A stretch of DNA of 32,491 nucleotides from Prochlorococcus sp. HOT208_60m_813I02 (GCA_002025865.1 MWOR01000149.1:1-32491); one strand, 5' to 3'. Counted from the first letter of the stretch, positions 17,388-26,657 are shown. Notes: generated from the sequence alone by a model not told the origin. Translations and numbers: made by a program.

Positions 17388-18007
17388 ATAGATCATCCTC
17401 AAATAGAAGGCCAAGAAGAGGCTCAAATAGAAGTTATTATCCACCAAATCCAAAGGACAAGTATCCGTATGGTCAAAGAAGCAATAGATTGCCTGCTTCT
17501 TCTGAACAAAAGATCAACTTTAGTACAGGAACTATAGCCGTACTTGCTGGAGTATTAATTTTAGGAGTTGGTATCGGGAGCGCTATTACCAGTACAACTG
17601 ACGGCGGGCAGGGAAATATAGCAAGTCAACAACAATTAGATATGGCTGTTCCAGATCCTGAATTTTGTAGACAATGGGGAGCTAGTGCTTTTGTAATTGA
17701 TGTTGAAATGTATACGACTCTGAATCCATCTACGAGTTTTGTAACGCAACCCGCTCTTCAGCCAGGGTGTGTTATTAGAAGAGAGAATTGGACAGTGCTA
17801 CAAAAAGAGGGCGCAATTAGTAATGAAGATGTAAGAGAATGTAAGCAAAGAATGAATACTTTTGCTTATATTGGTTCTATAAGAAATAAGCCAATAGTTA
17901 AGTGCGTTTATCAGACTGATGTAAATGAAAATAAATTTATAATAAAAGGAGATGGACAAGCTGAAGACGGCGGTGTAGGTATTAACAGAGAAGCAATTCA
18001 GTTTTGA
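17384..18007 (+). CDS. DUF3172-type single-pass membrane protein, unknown function
   Basis: This 207-residue protein of unknown function has a basic, tyrosine/proline-rich N-terminal segment (1-45), one membrane helix at about 50-70 ([17 protein letters not shown]), and a C-terminal domain of about 135 residues. That domain has four cysteines (in EFCRQW, PGCVIRR, RECKQ, VKCVYQ) that could form disulfides outside the cytoplasm. I recognise it as the DUF3172 family of cyanobacteria. It starts with a GTG overlapping the ndhM stop by 4 bases (GTGA), so the two are co-translated. That suggests, but does not prove, a link to NDH-1 or thylakoids. It faces rbcR with a 6-base gap. Confidence 0.85.
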   Translation: MNRSSSNRRPRRGSNRSYYPPNPKDKYPYGQRSNRLPASSEQKINFSTGTIAVLAGVLILGVGIGSAITSTTDGGQGNIASQQQLDMAVPDPEFCRQWGASAFVIDVEMYTTLNPSTSFVTQPALQPGCVIRRENWTVLQKEGAISNEDVRECKQRMNTFAYIGSIRNKPIVKCVYQTDVNENKFIIKGDGQAEDGGVGINREAIQF

Positions 18008-18013
18008 TCGAAA

Positions 18014-18958
18014 TTATATATGCCTCAAAGGGCTTTCTAAACTAGCAAATTGTGGGAGAATGTTTTTCTTAAATACTTCTGATGCTCTTGATGTATATCT
18101 TGACGGATTAGTAATTAATTTAAGTTCTCTCTTTACCTCTAAATCAGCAACAAATGCTTTGTGGATTGTTCCAGCCGATAATTCTCTTTCAATAGAAACA
18201 ACAGGTAAAAAGGAAGCTCCTAAACCTGATTGAACTGCATTCTTGATTGCTTCAAGAGAGTTAAGTTCCATCTCAATTTTTAATCTTTGAATATCAAGAC
18301 CAGAATCTTGGAGAAGTTTGTCAACAACTTTTCTTGTTGTAGATTGTGAGTCTAAAGTTACAAAATTTAATTTGTATAAGTCTTCTTTTAGAAGCTCTTT
18401 TTTGGTTGAAAGTGGATGTTTAGATGGTAAAACTAATGCCAATTCATCAGTGGCATATGGAATTACTTGTAGCAAATTCTCCAAATCTCCAGGTAATTGT
18501 CCACCAATAATGGCTAAGTCAATTTGTCCATTGGCCACACTCCAACCAGTTCTTCTCGTACTGTGGACTTGAAGTTGAACGGATACATCAGGGTATTTTT
18601 GTCTGAATAGTCCTATCATTCTCGGCATTAAATAGGTCCCCGTTGTTTGGCTCGCTCCAATGACAAGAGTTCCACCTTTTAAGCTATTTAAATCTTCAAT
18701 AGCTTTGCAAGCTTCGTCGCATTGATTCAAAATTCGTTCACAATATTCAAGTAATAGTCTCCCTGCTTCAGTCAATAGAGCCTTCCTACCACCTCTGTCG
18801 AAAATTGTGATTTCAAGTTGTTTTTCTAAATTTTGTATTTGTAAACTTACAGCAGGTTGGGTTACATATAAGAGATCTGCAGCTTTTTTAAAACTTCCTT
18901 GAGCTGCTATAGCTTTTAATATTCTTAATTGGTCGAGTGTAAATGGTAATTCTGGCAT
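18014..18958 (-). CDS. rbcR: LysR-family transcription regulator, RbcR/Ycf30 type
   Basis: The 314-residue protein has an N-terminal winged helix-turn-helix ([20 protein letters not shown], then [13 protein letters not shown]) and a C-terminal effector-binding domain with [16 protein letters not shown]. It resembles the RbcR/CmpR/NdhR group that regulates RuBisCO, carbon-concentrating or NDH genes in response to photorespiratory or Calvin-cycle metabolites. I favour RbcR, as is usual for a Prochlorococcus LysR of this sequence, but cannot exclude an NdhR-like role given the flanking ndhM and ndhF/ndhD. An inverted repeat in its upstream gap is a candidate self-operator. It diverges from the Z-ISO-like gene. 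Confidence 0.87.
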   Translation of the reverse strand: MPELPFTLDQLRILKAIAAQGSFKKAADLLYVTQPAVSLQIQNLEKQLEITIFDRGGRKALLTEAGRLLLEYCERILNQCDEACKAIEDLNSLKGGTLVIGASQTTGTYLMPRMIGLFRQKYPDVSVQLQVHSTRRTGWSVANGQIDLAIIGGQLPGDLENLLQVIPYATDELALVLPSKHPLSTKKELLKEDLYKLNFVTLDSQSTTRKVVDKLLQDSGLDIQRLKIEMELNSLEAIKNAVQSGLGASFLPVVSIERELSAGTIHKAFVADLEVKRELKLITNPSRYTSRASEVFKKNILPQFASLESPLRHI

Positions 18959-18987
18959 CTATTATGCCTACAATTTCTTATAATTCT

Positions 18988-19003
18988 AATGCTTAAGAGC
19001 ATT
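18988..19003. promoter_or_regulatory. Inverted repeat, candidate LysR operator
   Basis: AATGCT-TAAG-AGCATT is a perfect 6-bp dyad around a 4-base centre in the 82-base gap between divergent rbcR and the Z-ISO-like gene. LysR regulators commonly bind such a dyad in their own divergent promoter region. The exact T-N11-A pattern is not clearly met, so the call is tentative. Confidence 0.4.
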
Positions 19004-19040
19004 CTTGTTAAGATCAAAAATTATTTGAACAATTTAATAT

Positions 19041-19769
19041 ATGGAGACTCATAAAACTTCGCTAATCATCTTAATTTTGATAATGATTTTTGCGGTCATT
19101 CATAGTGGGGGAGCTGCTTTGAGAATAAAAGCAGAATCTATTATGGGTCCAAGATTATGGCGGTTGTGTTTTGTTTTTTTAAGTTTGCCATCTGCAATTA
19201 TCTTGATTAGTTATTTTTTAGCTCATAGATATGACGGGATCAGATTATGGAATTTACAGGGCAATAATTTTGTTTTTATGGTCGTTTGGTTCTTAACTGC
19301 AATAAGTTTTTTATTTTTATATCCCGCTACTTACAATTTGCTAGAAATTCCTTCCGTTTTAAAACCTAAAGTACGAATCTATGGAACTGGGATAATGCGA
19401 ATCACAAGACATCCACAAGCTTTTGGTCAGATAATTTGGTGTTTTGCTCATACTTTATGGATTGGTACATCATTCACATTAGTAACTTCTATTGGCTTAG
19501 TTTTGCATCACCTTTTTGCAATCTGGCATGGCGACAAGAGATTAGCAAATAGATTTGGAGAAGAATTTGAAAATTTTAAAAAAAATACTTCCATTATCCC
19601 TTTTTTGGCGATACTTGAGGGGAGGCAAGAATTTAAGATTAAAGAATTTTTTAGGTTATCTCAAGTTGGCATATTAATTGCAATAGGAGTACTTTGGTGG
19701 TCTCATCAATATATAAATATTGCTGTTAAAACATTTAATTCATCATTTTTGTCTGAATTTTTCAATTAA
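19041..19769 (+). CDS. Z-ISO: 15-cis-zeta-carotene isomerase-like heme membrane protein (Z-ISO/NnrU family)
   Basis: This 242-residue multi-helix membrane protein belongs to the NnrU/Z-ISO family. Plant Z-ISO isomerises the 15-cis bond of zeta-carotene between Pds and Zds and carries a heme b. The plant-like strings are extensive: IHSGGAALR (20-28), HRYDGIRLW (62-70), GTGIMRITRHPQ (115-126), IIWCFAHTLWIG (131-142), HHLFAIWHGD (156-165) and ILEGRQ. H21 and H137 are 116 residues apart and C134 precedes H137 by three, the same spacing I remember for the plant heme ligands H150, H266 and C263. It is close to pds-crtB but separated by ndhM-DUF3172-rbcR. Activity is inferred from homology; bacterial NnrU genes can have other roles. 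Confidence 0.85.
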   Translation: METHKTSLIILILIMIFAVIHSGGAALRIKAESIMGPRLWRLCFVFLSLPSAIILISYFLAHRYDGIRLWNLQGNNFVFMVVWFLTAISFLFLYPATYNLLEIPSVLKPKVRIYGTGIMRITRHPQAFGQIIWCFAHTLWIGTSFTLVTSIGLVLHHLFAIWHGDKRLANRFGEEFENFKKNTSIIPFLAILEGRQEFKIKEFFRLSQVGILIAIGVLWWSHQYINIAVKTFNSSFLSEFFN

Positions 19770-19802
19770 CAGTTTAAAATCAAGATATAAATTCTTTAAA
19801 AA

Positions 19803-21824
19803 ATGCCACAAGCTTCAGAAATTGCCTGGTTAATTCCCGTTTTCCCACTTATTGGAGCAGTGCTTTCTGGCTTAGGACTAATAAGCATTAACAAGAAAAT
19901 TAATAATTCAAGAGAAATTGTTTCTGTAGGTCTGATCTCCTTCGTTGGGATTTCTGCGGTAATTAGTTATAAAGCTTTAATTGAACAAGTAAATGGTTAT
20001 CAATCAGTAGAAAAATTATTTGTATGGGCCAATGCAGGGGATTTCACAATTCCAATGGGATTTGTCCTTGATCCTTTGGGGAGTGTAATGCTTGCGTTAG
20101 TAACTACAATAACTTTGCTGGTAATGATTTACTCTCATGGTTACATGGCGCATGACAAAGGTTATGTCAGATTTTTTACATATTTAGCATTATTTAGTAG
20201 CTCAATGATGGGATTAATAGTTAGTCCGAATTTATTAGAAATTTATGTTTTTTGGGAATTAGTTGGGATGTGTTCTTATTTATTAGTTGGGTTTTGGTAT
20301 GACAGGGATGGCGCTGCACACGCTGCACAAAAAGCATTTGTCGTTAATAGAGTGGGAGATTTTGGTTTATTACTAGGAATTCTCGGCCTATTTTGGGCAA
20401 CAAATAGTTTTGATTTTAATGAAATAGCTACTGGAATTTCTCAATCGATATCTGACCATTCGATACCCATTTGGGCTGCTTTATTACTTTGTTTTTTAGT
20501 TTTCCTAGGGCCAATGGCTAAATCCGCTCAGTTTCCTCTTCATGTGTGGTTACCTGACGCAATGGAAGGTCCCACACCAATTTCTGCACTTATCCATGCT
20601 GCAACAATGGTTGCAGCAGGAATCTTTCTTGTAGCAAGACTTCAACCTTTGTATTCAATATTCCCCTCTATTCAGTTCATTATCGCTTTAGTTGGCACCA
20701 TTACTTGTTTTTTAGGAGCCTCTATAGCTTTGACCCAAATGGATTTAAAAAAAGGTTTAGCGTATAGCACAGTTTCTCAACTTGGTTATATGATGCTCGC
20801 AATGGGTTGTGGAGCACCAGTAGCTGGAATTTTTCATTTAGTAACTCATGCTTGCTTTAAAGCAATGCTATTTTTGGGATCTGGTTCAGTAATACATGCT
20901 ATGGAAGAAGTAGTTGGTCATCAGCCTGTATTAGCTCAAGATATGAGATTGATGGGCGGTTTACGAAAAAAAATGCCTTATACAGCAACAACATTTTTAA
21001 TAGGTTGTGTAGCAATTAGTGGAATTCCCCCATTGGCAGGTTTTTGGAGTAAAGACGAGATACTTGGAAATGCTTTCATATCATTTCCAGCTTTTTGGTT
21101 TGTAGGACTTCTAACAGCAGGTATGACTGCTTTTTATATGTTTAGGCTTTATTTCTTGACATTTGAAGGAGATTTTAAAGGGGAGAATAAAGAATTGCAA
21201 AAAGAGCTTCTAATAGCATCCAAAACAAACCTAGATGATGAAAAAGATGAAGAGCATGAAGAACATGGCTCTATTCATGAATCACCCTGGTCAATGACAT
21301 TTCCCTTGGTATTTCTAGCTGTACCGTCTGTAATAATCGGTTTTATGGGACTTCCATGGGATAGCAAAATTGCAAATTTACTAGATCCTGAAGAAGCAGA
21401 GACTGCTGCAAAGGCCTTCGAATTAAAAGAATTTTTGCCTTTAGCACTTGTGTCTGTATTTATTGCATCAGTTGGAATCATTATTGCTTATCAGGCATAT
21501 TTTGCGAAAAAAATTAATTTATCAGTTTTATTTGCCGAGAAGTTTCCTAGTATCAATCGATTTTTATCCAATAAATGGTATCTAGATGATATTAATGAAA
21601 AACTTTTTGTTAAAGGTAGTAGAAAACTTGCTAAAGAAGTTTTAGAGGTTGATTCTAAGGTTGTTGATGGCGTTGTAAATCTTACTGGACTTGTAACTTT
21701 AGGTAGTGGAGAAGGTTTAAAATATTTTGAGACTGGTAGGGCTCAGTTTTATGCGCTCATTGTTTTTGGAGGTGTAATTTTACTAGTTGCTATATTTGGT
21801 TTTCAATCTCCACAAGTTTCTTAA
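19803..21824 (+). CDS. ndhF: NDH-1 subunit F (NdhF1, NuoL-like proton-pumping subunit)
   Basis: NdhF is a large antiporter-like subunit of thylakoid NDH-1 that contributes to proton pumping. The 673-residue protein has many membrane helices and the conserved motifs WELVGMCSYLLVGFWYDR, LPDAMEGPTPISALIHAATMVAAG, STVSQLGYMMLAMG and HACFKAMLFLGSGSVIHAM. An acidic, His-containing loop (DDEKDEEHEEHGSIHESP) precedes the C-terminal helices, as is common in NdhF1. The long C-terminal region fits the lateral helix. It lies 33 bases after the Z-ISO-like gene and 85 before ndhD; the pairing ndhF1-ndhD1 is standard for the respiratory/cyclic-flow NDH-1L complex. Confidence 0.97.
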   Translation: MPQASEIAWLIPVFPLIGAVLSGLGLISINKKINNSREIVSVGLISFVGISAVISYKALIEQVNGYQSVEKLFVWANAGDFTIPMGFVLDPLGSVMLALVTTITLLVMIYSHGYMAHDKGYVRFFTYLALFSSSMMGLIVSPNLLEIYVFWELVGMCSYLLVGFWYDRDGAAHAAQKAFVVNRVGDFGLLLGILGLFWATNSFDFNEIATGISQSISDHSIPIWAALLLCFLVFLGPMAKSAQFPLHVWLPDAMEGPTPISALIHAATMVAAGIFLVARLQPLYSIFPSIQFIIALVGTITCFLGASIALTQMDLKKGLAYSTVSQLGYMMLAMGCGAPVAGIFHLVTHACFKAMLFLGSGSVIHAMEEVVGHQPVLAQDMRLMGGLRKKMPYTATTFLIGCVAISGIPPLAGFWSKDEILGNAFISFPAFWFVGLLTAGMTAFYMFRLYFLTFEGDFKGENKELQKELLIASKTNLDDEKDEEHEEHGSIHESPWSMTFPLVFLAVPSVIIGFMGLPWDSKIANLLDPEEAETAAKAFELKEFLPLALVSVFIASVGIIIAYQAYFAKKINLSVLFAEKFPSINRFLSNKWYLDDINEKLFVKGSRKLAKEVLEVDSKVVDGVVNLTGLVTLGSGEGLKYFETGRAQFYALIVFGGVILLVAIFGFQSPQVS

Positions 21825-21839
21825 TTACAATTGTGTGTC

Positions 21840-21860
21840 TTCACTGTCCATTGGGGTGAA
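21840..21860. other. Imperfect hairpin between ndhF and ndhD
   Basis: TTCAC and GTGAA pair around a loop that itself contains CCATTGG (a CCA/TGG stem). An A-run follows on the + strand, so it does not look like a + strand terminator. It could shape the ndhF-ndhD intercistronic RNA, or be chance. Confidence 0.25.
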
Positions 21861-21909
21861 AAAATACAGAAAATTTCTAGACTTTATTTAATATAAATTT
21901 CTTATTAAA

Positions 21910-23550
21910 TTGAGTACTTATTTTTATACACATTTTGCGACACAAGTATTGGGAACTTTGGGAGCTGGATTGTCTAATTTCCCTTGGTTATCTGCTTCAA
22001 TTTTATTCCCTATTGGTAGTGCATTCGTGATACCTTTTTTCCCAGATAAAGGAGATGGCAAAGAGGTGAGATGGTTTGCATTATCTATTGCATTAATTAC
22101 TTTTTTAATAACTGTAGGTTCATATATAAATGGCTTTGATATTAGTAATGAAAATGTTCAACTTAAAGAAAATATTAGTTGGCTCCCTGATTTAGGTCTA
22201 ACTTGGTCTGTTGGCGCTGATGGCATGTCTATGCCTTTAATATTATTGACTAGTTTTATAACTGCTTTAGCAGTTCTCGCCGCATGGCCAGTCAAGTTCA
22301 AACCCAAGTTATTTTTCTTTTTGATATTGGTTATGGATGGTGGGCAAATAGCTGTGTTTGCCGTACAAGATATGCTTTTATTCTTTCTAACTTGGGAACT
22401 TGAGTTAATTCCCGTTTATTTATTACTGGCTATATGGGGTGGCAAAAATCGACAATATGCAGCAACAAAATTCATTATTTATACAGCTGGCAGTTCTATC
22501 TTCATTCTTCTTGCAGCGTTAGCAATGGGTTTCTATGGTACAGAAATTCCTAACTTTGAGTTTTCTCACTTGGCAGCTCAAGATTTTAGTCAAAAATTCC
22601 AAATATTATGCTATGTAGGGCTTTTAATTGCATTTGGTGTGAAACTTCCAATAGTACCCCTTCATACTTGGCTTCCAGATGCTCATGGAGAGGCTACAGC
22701 TCCAGTTCATATGCTTCTAGCAGGAATTTTATTAAAGATGGGAGGATATGCTCTTTTAAGATTTAATGCACAATTATTACCCGTTGCTCATGCTCAATTT
22801 GCCCCATTATTAATAGTTCTAGGAGTAGTCAATATAATTTATGCTGCATTAACTTCTTTTGCTCAAAGAAATCTTAAAAGAAAAATTGCATACAGTTCTA
22901 TAAGTCATATGGGTTTCGTTCTTATTGGAATAGGTAGTTTTAGTAGCCTTGGAACAAGCGGAGCTATGCTGCAAATGGTTAGTCACGGATTAATCGGTGC
23001 AAGTTTATTTTTTCTAGTTGGTGCTACCTATGACAGAACAAAGACTCTTAAACTTGATGAAATGAGTGGTGTAGGACAAAAAATGAGAATCATGTTTGCC
23101 CTATGGACTGCTTGCTCCTTGGCTTCCCTGGCTTTACCTGGTATGAGTGGATTTGTTTCCGAATTGATGGTATTTACAGGATTTGTTACTGATGAAGTGT
23201 ATACACTACCGTTTAGGGTAGTGATGGCCTCTTTAGCAGCTATCGGTGTAATACTTACTCCTATTTATCTACTTTCAATGTTAAGAGAAATTTTCTTTGG
23301 TAAAGAAAATCCTAAATTAATCGAAGAACGAAAACTTATAGATGCAGAGCCAAGGGAAGTTTATATTATTGCCTGTTTACTTTTACCGATTATTGGGATA
23401 GGTTTATACCCAAGATTAATTACTGAAAGTTATATTGCATCTATCAATAATTTAGTCGATCGAGATTTAACTGCAGTTAAAGGTGCTGTGAAAACAAATA
23501 TTTTTTCAGGAACTAAAACAAATAATATCCTAAAAGCTCCAACAATATAA
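21910..23550 (+). CDS. ndhD: NDH-1 subunit D (NdhD1, NuoM-like)
   Basis: NdhD is the second large antiporter-like pumping subunit of NDH-1. The 546-residue protein has typical NuoM motifs: the helix with [75 protein letters not shown] and [21 protein letters not shown]. Presence of the [10 protein letters not shown] glutamate and the lysine in [10 protein letters not shown] is consistent with an active proton channel. The start is a TTG at 21910: an in-frame stop lies seven codons upstream and no ATG is available before conserved sequence. It is likely co-transcribed with ndhF. Confidence 0.96.
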   Translation: MSTYFYTHFATQVLGTLGAGLSNFPWLSASILFPIGSAFVIPFFPDKGDGKEVRWFALSIALITFLITVGSYINGFDISNENVQLKENISWLPDLGLTWSVGADGMSMPLILLTSFITALAVLAAWPVKFKPKLFFFLILVMDGGQIAVFAVQDMLLFFLTWELELIPVYLLLAIWGGKNRQYAATKFIIYTAGSSIFILLAALAMGFYGTEIPNFEFSHLAAQDFSQKFQILCYVGLLIAFGVKLPIVPLHTWLPDAHGEATAPVHMLLAGILLKMGGYALLRFNAQLLPVAHAQFAPLLIVLGVVNIIYAALTSFAQRNLKRKIAYSSISHMGFVLIGIGSFSSLGTSGAMLQMVSHGLIGASLFFLVGATYDRTKTLKLDEMSGVGQKMRIMFALWTACSLASLALPGMSGFVSELMVFTGFVTDEVYTLPFRVVMASLAAIGVILTPIYLLSMLREIFFGKENPKLIEERKLIDAEPREVYIIACLLLPIIGIGLYPRLITESYIASINNLVDRDLTAVKGAVKTNIFSGTKTNNILKAPTI

Positions 23551-23673
23551 TTTTTTAAATTAACTCGATATTATTTGGCATTAAATAAATTAAAAGTTAT
23601 CTTGTGAGTAGATTTTATCTATTCCAAAATATCTTATTTCAATCCTATTGATAGGCAACAATTAGGCCCTAGA

Positions 23674-24495
23674 TTGTTGATTAAGTTCCTTCAAGATGCC
23701 GCGGGTAAAGGTGAGCTTGATCCATGGGATATTGACGTAATAAGTGTAATTGATAGTTTTTTAGAGGAATACTCACATACTTTTAATCAATCTTCAAATA
23801 GTCAAATCTCATATCAGAAGGATTTAGCTGAGACCAGCGAAGCATTTTTTGCTGCTTCCGTATTAGTTAATCTTAAGGCTGAGGTTTTGGAAGCTGATGT
23901 TTTCAAAGAAAATTCTTCCGATTTTGAAGATGAATTTGATTTGGATGATCAAGATTGGATTGATAAAGAATTTGATATTCCGAAATATCCTGAAAAATAT
24001 TTAAGGAGAAGATCAATTGCACAACCAATTCTTAAACGTACAACAACATTGGGAGAACTAGTAAGTCAGTTAGAGTCCATAGCAGAAGTTATAGAAACCC
24101 AAGATCTTCTGCTCATGAAGAGAAAAAGAAATAAAAAATATTCTGATAGGGCTTTAATTTCTCAAGTAAAGTCATTAGCGCATCGCGAGAAACTTCCAGA
24201 AACCACTAAAGCGTTAGGGAAATTTATTGAAGGATGGGAAAAAGCTTTACAATGGACAGATTTTGAATATTTAGTCAAAAAATGGCAAACAGTTGTAAAA
24301 AATGATTTAGATAAAGACCGTTTGGGAGTTTTTTGGGCTTTGTTATTTTTATCATCTGAAAACAAAATTGAAATTAAACAAATTAATTCTTTATATGGCC
24401 CAATTCAAATTAAAAGAATAATACCTGATGGTGGCATAGCTCAATTGCCTATAGAAAATCTTGAGGTAAGTAATGCCTCTTCCTCGGCTGCTTAG
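23674..24495 (+). CDS. scpA: Segregation and condensation protein A
   Basis: ScpA is the kleisin subunit of the bacterial SMC-ScpAB condensin that organises and separates chromosomes. The 273-residue protein begins with the family's LIKFLQDAAGKGELDPWDIDVISVIDSFL stretch, split here between residues 2 and 30, followed by an ASVLVNLKAEVLEAD helix. The C-terminal winged helix contains VFWALLFLSSENKIEI. The start is uncertain: TTG at 23674 or 23677 has an AGG 7 bases upstream, but the open frame continues upstream from 23608 through QQLGPRL, which also looks family-like. No ATG or GTG is available in frame there. It is preceded by 123 bases without another gene after ndhD. Confidence 0.85.
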   Translation: MLIKFLQDAAGKGELDPWDIDVISVIDSFLEEYSHTFNQSSNSQISYQKDLAETSEAFFAASVLVNLKAEVLEADVFKENSSDFEDEFDLDDQDWIDKEFDIPKYPEKYLRRRSIAQPILKRTTTLGELVSQLESIAEVIETQDLLLMKRKRNKKYSDRALISQVKSLAHREKLPETTKALGKFIEGWEKALQWTDFEYLVKKWQTVVKNDLDKDRLGVFWALLFLSSENKIEIKQINSLYGPIQIKRIIPDGGIAQLPIENLEVSNASSSAA

Positions 24496-24514
24496 AAGCT
24501 TTTTAGTAATAACG

Positions 24515-24520
24515 TATAAT
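24515..24520 (+). promoter_or_regulatory. Possible -10 element upstream of the nucleotidyltransferase
   Basis: A perfect TATAAT lies 21 bases before the ATG at 24542, in the 46-base gap after scpA. No clear -35 is found, as is usual for many cyanobacterial promoters. Transcription from here would give a very short leader. Confidence 0.3.
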
Positions 24521-24541
24521 TTAAAAAATGGTTTTGAATTT

Positions 24542-25720
24542 ATGAAGGCAATGATACTTGCGGCAGGTAAAGGCACACGCGTTCAGCCTATTACACACGT
24601 TATTCCTAAACCGATGATTCCGATTTTGCAAAAACCTGTTATGGAGTTTCTCTTGGAACTTTTAAGAGAACATAATTTTAAGGAAATAATGGTAAATGTT
24701 TCTCATCTGGCTGAAGAAATTGAAAATTATTTTAGGGATGGGCAAAGGTTTGGAGTAGAAATTGCTTATAGTTTTGAAGGAAGAATTGAAGATGGAGAAT
24801 TAATAGGTGATGCTTTAGGATCCGCGGGAGGATTAAAAAAAATTCAGGATTTTCAAAATTTCTTTGATGAAACTTTTGTTGTTTTATGTGGTGATGCTTT
24901 AGTTGATTTAGATTTAACTCAAGCTGTAAAAAAACATAAGCAGAAAGGGGCTATTGCGAGCTTAATAACAAAGAAGGTAACTAAAGATCAAGTATCAAGT
25001 TACGGTGTCGTAGTTTCTGATGAAAATGGGAGAATAAAGGCTTTTCAGGAAAAGCCAACAGTTGATGAAGCTTTAAGTGACTCAATAAATACAGGAATTT
25101 ATCTTTTCGAACCTGAAATTTTTAATTACATACCTTCAGCAGAGAAATTTGATATTGGAGCTGATCTTTTCCCTAAACTTGTTGCAATGGATTTACCATT
25201 TTTTGCGTTGCCAATGGATTTTGAATGGGTAGATATTGGAAAAGTTCCTGATTATTGGAGTGCTATTAGAAATGTATTACAAGGTAAGGTAAGACAAGTG
25301 CAAATTCCAGGTAAGGAAATAAAACCCGGAGTTTTTACCGGCTTGAATGTAGCGGCAAACTGGGAAAAGGTTAATATTACCGGGCCGGTTTATATAGGAG
25401 GCATGACTAGGATCGAGGATGGAGCAACTATTATTGGCCCTTCCATGATTGGACCAAGTTGTTGCATTTGCGAGGGCGCAACTATAGATAACTCAATTAT
25501 TTTTGATTATTCTAAAATTGGTAAAGGTGTAAGACTTATGGATAAGTTAGTGTTTGGTAAATATTGTGTTGGAAAAAATGGAGATCATTTTGATTTGCAA
25601 GATGCATCTTTAGATTGGTTAATAACTGATTCAAGAAGATCTGATTTGTCTGAGCCATCGCCTCAGCAGAAAGCTATGGCAGAATTATTAGGCACTGATT
25701 TGATTAATATTCCAGACTAA
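24542..25720 (+). CDS. Sugar nucleotidyltransferase, mannose-1-phosphate guanylyltransferase-like
   Basis: From the ATG at 24542 (MKAMILAAGKGTRVQP) the protein has 392 residues: an N-terminal Rossmann-like nucleotidyltransferase domain and a C-terminal left-handed beta-helix of hexapeptide repeats (about 285-350, e.g. GPVYIGGMTRIEDGATIIGP). The nucleotide-binding signature is G9-KGTR13 plus P22-K-P24, and the active-site DALVDLDL follows. It makes an NDP-sugar for polysaccharide or glycolipid synthesis. Close relatives in cyanobacteria are annotated as mannose-1-phosphate guanylyltransferase, but glucose-1-phosphate thymidylyltransferases share this layout. The open frame extends 23 codons upstream into the scpA end without similarity. 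Its 3' end overlaps metF by 17 bases. Confidence 0.87.
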   Translation: MKAMILAAGKGTRVQPITHVIPKPMIPILQKPVMEFLLELLREHNFKEIMVNVSHLAEEIENYFRDGQRFGVEIAYSFEGRIEDGELIGDALGSAGGLKKIQDFQNFFDETFVVLCGDALVDLDLTQAVKKHKQKGAIASLITKKVTKDQVSSYGVVVSDENGRIKAFQEKPTVDEALSDSINTGIYLFEPEIFNYIPSAEKFDIGADLFPKLVAMDLPFFALPMDFEWVDIGKVPDYWSAIRNVLQGKVRQVQIPGKEIKPGVFTGLNVAANWEKVNITGPVYIGGMTRIEDGATIIGPSMIGPSCCICEGATIDNSIIFDYSKIGKGVRLMDKLVFGKYCVGKNGDHFDLQDASLDWLITDSRRSDLSEPSPQQKAMAELLGTDLINIPD

Positions 25721-26594
25721 GATTAGCTTTTTTAATAATCTCAGGAATTAAATGCTCTGCTTTTACGGCCATTAGATGAACACCATTTGCGATATTCATA
25801 AAATCATGAGCTTGTTCAGCTGCAATTTTAATGCCTTCTTGTAATGGCTCTTTAGCATCTTTAAGACGATTTAAGATATTTTCAGGGATGTTTGCACCTG
25901 GAACGTATTTGTTTATAAAGAGAGCGTTTTTGTAAGACTTTAATAGGAATACACCTGCAATTACAGGAATTTCAAGAGGCTTGCTAATTTTTTCACAAAA
26001 CTCTATCAAATTTTCTTTATCCATAACCATTTGAGTTTGTATGAATCCAGCTCCAGCCTCTTTTTTCTTTCTCATTCTATTTTCTAGACTTCTTTTATTT
26101 CCACAATTTGGATCAGCTGCAGCACCTGCAAAAATAAATGTTTTTTTATCAGAAAGTTCTCCTAGAGTAGGATCAATTCCTTTATTAAAAGCCTGAATTT
26201 GTTGAAGCAATCTAACTGACTCAAACTCATGTACGGCCTTGGCATTTTGTTGATCCCCAGCTTTTACTGAATCACCGGTAATGCATAAGATGTTTTTAAT
26301 TCCTAAAGCATTTGCTCCCAGAATGTCTGATTGTAAAGCAATTTTATTACGATCTCTGCAAGAAATTTGCATTACTGGTTCTATCCCATTTTCCAGTAAT
26401 AGTTTGGACATTGCCAAGCTGCACATTCTCATAACAGCTCTACTTCCATCGGTAATGTTAACAGCATGTACCTTATCTTTCAAAAGTTGTGCTATCTTAA
26501 GAGATCTTATGGGGCTTCCACCTCTTGGCGGCATTAACTCTGCTGTTATTACCTTAGATCTTTTTTCTAAAGTCTGCTGAAGTTTTGATTTCAA
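25704..26594 (-). CDS. metF: 5,10-methylenetetrahydrofolate reductase
   Basis: MetF reduces methylene-THF to 5-methyl-THF for methionine synthesis, with FAD in a (beta/alpha)8 barrel. The 296-residue protein is of the short bacterial type. AELMPPRGG near the start holds the catalytic glutamate, then VNITDGSRAVMRM, the LCITGDS strand, FAGAAADPN and AGAGFIQTQMVMD, and PVIAGVFLL match the family. The start is a TTG at 26594 with AGGAA about 10 bases upstream. The 3' end overlaps the nucleotidyltransferase gene by 17 bases on the opposite strand. It diverges from the PedR-like gene across 77 bases. Confidence 0.94.
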   Translation of the reverse strand: MKSKLQQTLEKRSKVITAELMPPRGGSPIRSLKIAQLLKDKVHAVNITDGSRAVMRMCSLAMSKLLLENGIEPVMQISCRDRNKIALQSDILGANALGIKNILCITGDSVKAGDQQNAKAVHEFESVRLLQQIQAFNKGIDPTLGELSDKKTFIFAGAAADPNCGNKRSLENRMRKKKEAGAGFIQTQMVMDKENLIEFCEKISKPLEIPVIAGVFLLKSYKNALFINKYVPGANIPENILNRLKDAKEPLQEGIKIAAEQAHDFMNIANGVHLMAVKAEHLIPEIIKKANLSLEY

Positions 26595-26657
26595 TTGCTT
26601 TTGTTTCCTAGTTGGTTAACAAGTGTACTGAGATTGCTAAACTTAATTAATATAAAA

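Noticed and set aside
24473..24541. Upstream extension of the sugar nucleotidyltransferase overlapping scpA
   Set aside because: The family N-terminus MKAMILAAGKGTR starts at the ATG at 24542; the upstream codons are the out-of-frame end of scpA.
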